Below are positions 59,833 through 64,000 of a DNA stretch of 64,000 nt, one piece after another. Origin of the DNA: Loigolactobacillus coryniformis subsp. coryniformis KCTC 3167 = DSM 20001 (GTDB lineage Bacteria; Bacillota; Bacilli; Lactobacillales; Lactobacillaceae); the NCBI RefSeq assembly GCF_002706425.1, contig NZ_CP017713.1:2046001-2110000 (forward strand), written 5' to 3'. Numbering within the stretch: the stretch's first letter is position 1; the number at the start of each line of letters is the position of its first letter. The notes under the pieces are model-generated. The model was not told where the DNA came from, did no database searches, and saw only the letters and a list, made by a program, of their open reading frames with translations. A program made the position numbers and the translations under genes.

Positions 59833-60085
59833 TATTCACACAAAATTCATACCTTCCTGGTAGACTTTTAAGTGTTGGGAAAAGTGAGTGAATAAAATTG
59901 CTGTGCGCCGTTGATCGGCTTGAAGGCCTTTGAACGTATAAAAATTTTACCATGTCACTTATAGAAATTTGAAAATATGAATCAAGCATAGATAGGAGCA
60001 TCCACTTCTGCGCATATATTAATTAATTGCGGTGGGCCAAAACAACGGTTACGTTAGGTAACGCTTGTTTTGGTCTTTTTTATTG
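59833..60085 (+). ncRNA. Candidate structured non-coding RNA with strong terminator
   Basis: About 250 nt with no open frame. AAGTGA...TAAAAT (near 59885) can pair with ATTTTA...TCACTT (near 59955), ATTCATA with TATGAAT further out, and GCCGTTGATCGGC forms an inner hairpin, giving a rod-like fold. It ends with a terminator, CCAAAACAACGGTTAC (60037-60052) paired with GTAACGCTTGTTTTGG, plus a T run. A 6S-type RNA is one possibility; the class is not established. Confidence 0.5.
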
Positions 60086-60255
60086 CTAAAAATTGATAAG
60101 CCACCTGTGTTTTCCTGATAAAATGAGACCATTATGTGACTTATCATTTTCTTTTCATTGTTAGATAGCTATGCTATGATGAAAAGCATCTAAATAACGA
60201 GTTGATAGTAGCGAAAAACTGCTATTTGACCTGACTCATTGGAGGGGGAAATGAA

Positions 60256-61644
60256 TTGTCGATCAAAGATAAAATGTGGCAAAAGCAAAGTCTAGATAAA
60301 TATCTAGCTAAAGATAATCAATTCATCAAATCAATGAACGCATTTGACTTGATGGCATTAGGAATCGGTGCGGTAATCGGAACGGGGATCTTCATCTTGC
60401 CTGGTACTGTAGCTGCCCTAAAAGCAGGACCGGGGATCATGCTTTCATTCGTAATTGCCGCAATTGTTTGTTCTTTAGCAGCCATGTGTTACGCGGAGTT
60501 TTCATCCGCGATGCCCATTGCCGGTTCGGCTTATTCTTACGGTAATGTGATCTTTGGTGAATTTATTGGCTGGATCCTTGGTTGGGCGCTGATCCTCGAG
60601 TATATGTTAGCCGTCGCTGCTGTTTCAACTGGTTTTTCGGCTTACTTTAGTTCTCTACTACAGGGCTTTGGCCTCGCCATACCGAAAGTACTCAGCGGGC
60701 CGTTCGACCCCACACACGGCACTTATATTAATATTGTGGCAGTTATTATCGTCTGGTTGATTACTTGGTTATTAAGTCAAGGCATGAAACAATCGGTGCG
60801 CATTAACAACATCATGGTAATTGTTAAAATTAGTATCATCGTCATTTTCTTGTTGGTCGGTGTCTTCTATGTCAAGCCCGCTAATTGGCACCCATTTTTA
60901 CCATTTGGTAAGCTTGGGGTCTTACACGGCGCTTCAACCGTCTTCTTTGCTTACTTAGGTTTTGACGCCGTTTCATCATCAGCCGCTGAAGTTAAAAATC
61001 CACAGCGTAATATGCCGATCGGAATTATCGGAACTCTAGTGATTGCAACCGTACTGTACATTTTAGTTTCTGTGGTTCTAACTGGGATGGTTTCCTTCCG
61101 TGAATTGGATGTTGCCAACCCCGTAGCGTTCGCCTTACAAAAGGTGGGGCAAAATTGGACGGCCGGTATTATTTCTTTAGGCGCCTTAGCGGGTATGTTT
61201 ACCATGATGGTCACTATGATTTACAGTAGTTCACGTTTGATCTACTCAATTGGTCGTGACGGTTTACTACCTAAATTTCTCGGCCGTTTACAAGGAAAAA
61301 ATCACTTGCCACAACATAGTTTATTACTGGCTACGTTGATCATTTCCTTCTTAGGTGGATTAGTTCCATTAGATCAACTGACTAGTTTAGTCAATATTGG
61401 CACGTTGATCGCCTTCACCTTTGTCTCAATCGGTATTATTCCATTACGCAAGCACACTGAGATCACACATAATGGCTTCCATGTGCCCTGGTCACCTATT
61501 CTACCGATCATCTCAGCCTTAGCTTGTATTGGATTAATGCTCACTTTATCTTTAGAAACTTGGATTGCTTCTTTGATCTGGTTTGCCATCGGTATGGTAA
61601 TTTACTTTACTTACGGCATTCATCATGAGAATATCTCTGATTAA
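60256..61644 (+). CDS. APC-superfamily amino acid permease (CAT/YfnA type)
   Basis: This 462-residue protein has about 12 transmembrane segments. The N-terminal stretch FDLMALGIGAVIGTGIFILPGTVAAL (residues 30-55) and FFAYLGFDAVSSSAAEVKNPQRNMP (about 229-253) identify the cationic amino acid transporter branch (YfnA/YhdG). The start is TTG, with GGAGGGGG 7 bases upstream; an ATG 5 bases earlier is out of frame. A short nested hairpin (GAG...CTC around TAGTAGC/GCTAT, 60200-60240) lies just before the ribosome site. The substrate is not assigned. Confidence 0.88.
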   Translation: MSIKDKMWQKQSLDKYLAKDNQFIKSMNAFDLMALGIGAVIGTGIFILPGTVAALKAGPGIMLSFVIAAIVCSLAAMCYAEFSSAMPIAGSAYSYGNVIFGEFIGWILGWALILEYMLAVAAVSTGFSAYFSSLLQGFGLAIPKVLSGPFDPTHGTYINIVAVIIVWLITWLLSQGMKQSVRINNIMVIVKISIIVIFLLVGVFYVKPANWHPFLPFGKLGVLHGASTVFFAYLGFDAVSSSAAEVKNPQRNMPIGIIGTLVIATVLYILVSVVLTGMVSFRELDVANPVAFALQKVGQNWTAGIISLGALAGMFTMMVTMIYSSSRLIYSIGRDGLLPKFLGRLQGKNHLPQHSLLLATLIISFLGGLVPLDQLTSLVNIGTLIAFTFVSIGIIPLRKHTEITHNGFHVPWSPILPIISALACIGLMLTLSLETWIASLIWFAIGMVIYFTYGIHHENISD

Positions 61645-61659
61645 CGAAATTTTTGATAC

Positions 61660-61702
61660 GCCAAACGGAGCTCCGACAGCCAATGTCGCAACTCCGTTTT
61701 TT
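61660..61702 (+). terminator. Terminator of the permease gene
   Basis: AACGGAG pairs with CTCCGTT enclosing a CCGACA...TGTCG hairpin, followed by a run of eight T. Confidence 0.8.
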
Positions 61703-62066
61703 TTATTTATGACAGCCTTGCCCCTTTTTCGATTTTTTGCTTGATTGATCACGTTCAGCAAAGCGAAAAAATCTTTTGCCGCCAGTAGCCTTTACAGATA
61801 GGTACTTGGTTGATCTCCCAATCCATAATACCAACATCCCTTCCCTTAGGATATTTTTAGAATAGCATGTTAGTCTTTTTTCATTGGGCTTCATGAGCAG
61901 TTTTTTATAAAAAAATCACTTATCAAACACTTCCCCAACTAATTTAGGATAGAAAACATCGTTAAAGCCTAAGTTGACAATCTCTAGTATAAATCAACTA
62001 TTTACTTTTTTTACCTTGTATTTCTTAGTAAATTCTTTTTTCCGTATGACGGTGTACAAAAAAGTC
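61703..62066. other. Intergenic region with no confident gene
   Basis: AT-rich. On the minus strand a 23-codon frame (about 61768-61839, starting MDWEINQ, with two cysteines) follows a purine-rich AAGGGAAGGG by 11 bases; I could not decide whether it is translated. A 63-codon minus frame lacks a ribosome site. Confidence 0.4.
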
Positions 62067-62101
62067 GCTTCTACTCAAATCTAGAAGCGACTTTTTTGAT
62101 T
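62067..62101 (-). terminator. Terminator of the ABC exporter gene
   Basis: AAAAGTCGCTTCTA pairs with TAGAAGCGACTTTT around GATTTGAG-like sequence, with a T run on either side; it abuts the gene's stop codon. Confidence 0.85.
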
Positions 62102-62105
62102 AACT

Positions 62106-64000
62106 TTATTCTGAACGCAGCGCGATCGCAGCATCTTTCTTCGAAGCCATACGTGCTGGTAAATGACCACCGATGATCGTCAAAACCGTACTCAATACAA
62201 TCAAAATTAAAGCATGAACAGGATTTAGCTGCGCAACGTTAGACAAATCAGTTAGCTTATACAGCAAACTATTGATCGGGAACGTCGCCAGATAGGCGAT
62301 CACAACACCCAGGATACCGGAACCGACACCGAGAATACCCGTTTCCGCATCAAATACGCGGGTAATATCTTTTTTCCGTGCGCCAAGTGCTTTTAAGACC
62401 CCGATTTCCTTGGTCCGTTCTAACACTGAGGTATACGTTAAAATACCGATCATGATCATACTAGTTACTAACGAGATACCAGCAAAGGCCACTAGAACAT
62501 ACGTGATAGCGTCCATTAAACCACCCGTTAAATCAGTCATCGTTCCCGCCAAGTCGGTGTAAATAATCTTGTCAGCTTTATCTTTGCCCTTATTATATTT
62601 GTCCAAATAAGTCAAAACATGATCTTTATCCTTAAAATTATTCGGATAAATTAGGATACTGTAAGGAATGCCACTGCCACCCAAAGTAGCCATTAACTGT
62701 GATTTAGTCTGTGCCGTTAGCGTCTCGCCAGTCAGCACATTAGTGTTGCTCTGCTTTTGTGCTTGCACGATCGCTGAGTTTTTATTATCTTGAATAATTT
62801 GTCGAACTAACTTGTCCGAATACGCGATTCCTGGTGCCAACAGCCCCATATTAGTGCTCTTTTTAGCACGGATCACCCCAACGATCTTCAGCTGGTGTTT
62901 GCTATTGTTATAAGCGCTGGTCAAGTTTTGATTAGGAATGAAGTTATCAGACGGTAATTTTTGATAATAATCATCATTGCTGGCAACTTTGATCGTTGTC
63001 CCAATAATTTTACTGAAATCAACTTTTTGACCATTTTTTACGTCAAAGCCTAGATTTTTCAATGCATTGATATTCGTATGGTTTTTACTGTCCACAACGA
63101 CCACAATATCTGTTGCGGTTTTGGGATAAGCGCCTTTAAGTAATTTGTAATTAGATTGCAGGAAATTATTTTTACCGGCCGTCAACGGTTCTGGAAATGA
63201 AGAAACGCCCACGCCTGACGATGAAGATAGACTTTGCTGAATGCTTTGTGTATCGCCGTCTGAGTTAGAGAATTTAACGGCCGTCACTTTACCCTCTACT
63301 TGACGTAACAAATTCATCCCAGTTAATCGAGTATAGCCAATATTATTGCTATACTCAGGATCAATATTTTTAACATAATTCAAAAATTTAGTATTGATCT
63401 TATTGACATGCTGGGCACTTTCACTTTGATCTTTAGCCGCGACTAAATAACCCCTATTTTTAGCCGTTTTATCGGAATCACTCATACTACTTTGTGCTTT
63501 AGATTGATCGGTGGTCACTTGCGAAATTGTAATTGGAAACTTGGACAGTGTTTCCGTTTGCGTATCATTGATTTGCTTTTGGAAACCGTTGGATAAACTT
63601 AAAACGATCGCGACACCAATAATTCCAATACTTGAAGCAAATGCGGTCAGGAACGTCCGCCCTTTTTTCGTCCGAATATTGTTAAATGATAACTTGATGG
63701 CGGTGGCAAAAGTCATTTTAGTTCGCTTTAATGTAAACGCACTGCTAGTTGCACTTTCCTGGTATGGATCAGAATCTTGCTGAATTTTACCATCAGCAAA
63801 TTCAACGATCCGATCAGCGTACTGGTGCGCTAATTCAGGATTATGCGTGACCATTACGACTAAGCGTTCATGCGATAATTCTTGGATCAATTGCATGATT
63901 TGCTCGCTAGTGACCGTATCCAGTGCCCCAGTTGGTTCATCACACAATAGAATATCTGGATCGTTAACGATTGCGCGAGCGATTGCGACACGCTGCATTT
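62106..64000 (-). CDS. MacB-type ABC transporter, fused ATPase-permease (partial)
   Basis: At least 630 residues; the N-terminus lies beyond the right edge. The visible part begins inside the ATPase signature helix ([14 protein letters not shown]), with Walker [13 protein letters not shown] and the H-loop MVTHNPE. A membrane helix follows near residue 115-140, then a large extracytoplasmic domain (about 140-490) and three C-terminal helices of the FtsX type, ending in a Pro-Ala-Arg-rich tail. Such fused proteins export peptides or act in antimicrobial resistance and cell-envelope tasks; the substrate is unknown. Confidence 0.85.
   Translation of the reverse strand, partial: MQRVAIARAIVNDPDILLCDEPTGALDTVTSEQIMQLIQELSHERLVVMVTHNPELAHQYADRIVEFADGKIQQDSDPYQESATSSAFTLKRTKMTFATAIKLSFNNIRTKKGRTFLTAFASSIGIIGVAIVLSLSNGFQKQINDTQTETLSKFPITISQVTTDQSKAQSSMSDSDKTAKNRGYLVAAKDQSESAQHVNKINTKFLNYVKNIDPEYSNNIGYTRLTGMNLLRQVEGKVTAVKFSNSDGDTQSIQQSLSSSSGVGVSSFPEPLTAGKNNFLQSNYKLLKGAYPKTATDIVVVVDSKNHTNINALKNLGFDVKNGQKVDFSKIIGTTIKVASNDDYYQKLPSDNFIPNQNLTSAYNNSKHQLKIVGVIRAKKSTNMGLLAPGIAYSDKLVRQIIQDNKNSAIVQAQKQSNTNVLTGETLTAQTKSQLMATLGGSGIPYSILIYPNNFKDKDHVLTYLDKYNKGKDKADKIIYTDLAGTMTDLTGGLMDAITYVLVAFAGISLVTSMIMIGILTYTSVLERTKEIGVLKALGARKKDITRVFDAETGILGVGSGILGVVIAYLATFPINSLLYKLTDLSNVAQLNPVHALILIVLSTVLTIIGGHLPARMASKKDAAIALRSE

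Noticed and set aside
61703-61894. 63-codon minus-strand frame
   Set aside because: No ribosome site before its ATG and no recognisable protein features.

Overview
The window looks like the chromosome of a low-GC lactic acid bacterium of the family Lactobacillaceae. The evidence is the rRNA operon followed by a 12-gene tRNA array in the usual lactobacillus order, T-box and lysine-riboswitch leaders, a PTS-based sucrose regulon, alsS-budA acetoin genes and a DUF6681-type membrane protein. The start of the 16S gene resembles the Loigolactobacillus group from memory; this was not checked by alignment.

Layout. 1-2.5 kb: tail of an unknown gene, then two adjacent IS30-family elements. 2.5-4.2 kb: amino acid permease behind a T-box leader. 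4.2-13.9 kb: sugar module, with scrA-scrK-dexB-melA on the minus strand and scrB-scrR divergent, separated by a shared operator/promoter region. 13.8-14.1 kb: IS3 remnant. 14.1-20.6 kb: rrn operon (16S-23S-5S) plus 12 tRNAs, read on the minus strand from two promoters. 20.7-23.1 kb: serS with its T-box, and a deoxynucleoside kinase. 23.15-26.1 kb: an ISL3 element that carries a second IS inside it. 26.2-40.2 kb: Mga-like regulator, lysP with lysine riboswitch, alsS-budA, Rrf2 regulator, acetyltransferase, esterase, pseudouridine synthase, and a recQ gene split by an IS30 copy. 40.3-48.9 kb: lipoprotein, ABC-F ATPase, glutamine-type ABC transporter, 2-hydroxyacid dehydrogenase and an exported Ser/Thr-rich protein. 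49.4-51.4 kb: HicB-like orphan and an intact IS3 element. 51.4-64 kb: guanylate kinase-like protein, ECF S component, gdhA with a vitamin B6-type kinase, eno, aroC-aroA, a candidate structured RNA, an APC permease and a partial ABC exporter.

How the genes work together. The sugar module imports sucrose as sucrose-6-phosphate, splits it (ScrB), phosphorylates the fructose (ScrK), and adds alpha-1,6-glucosidase and alpha-galactosidase for isomaltose- and raffinose-type sugars, under ScrR. AlsS and BudA send pyruvate to acetoin. Four transporters and GdhA handle amino acid nitrogen.

The most unusual signal is a leader element of about 107 nt. It is repeated in tandem immediately upstream of the Rrf2 regulator (about 2.7 units) and of the ABC-F gene (3 units), and a single diverged copy lies in the gdhA leader. 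Its two hairpins differ in sequence between loci but keep their pairing, which points to an uncharacterised cis-acting RNA family. IS activity is heavy: one recQ disruption with an exact 13-bp target duplication, one nested insertion, and insertions into two terminators.
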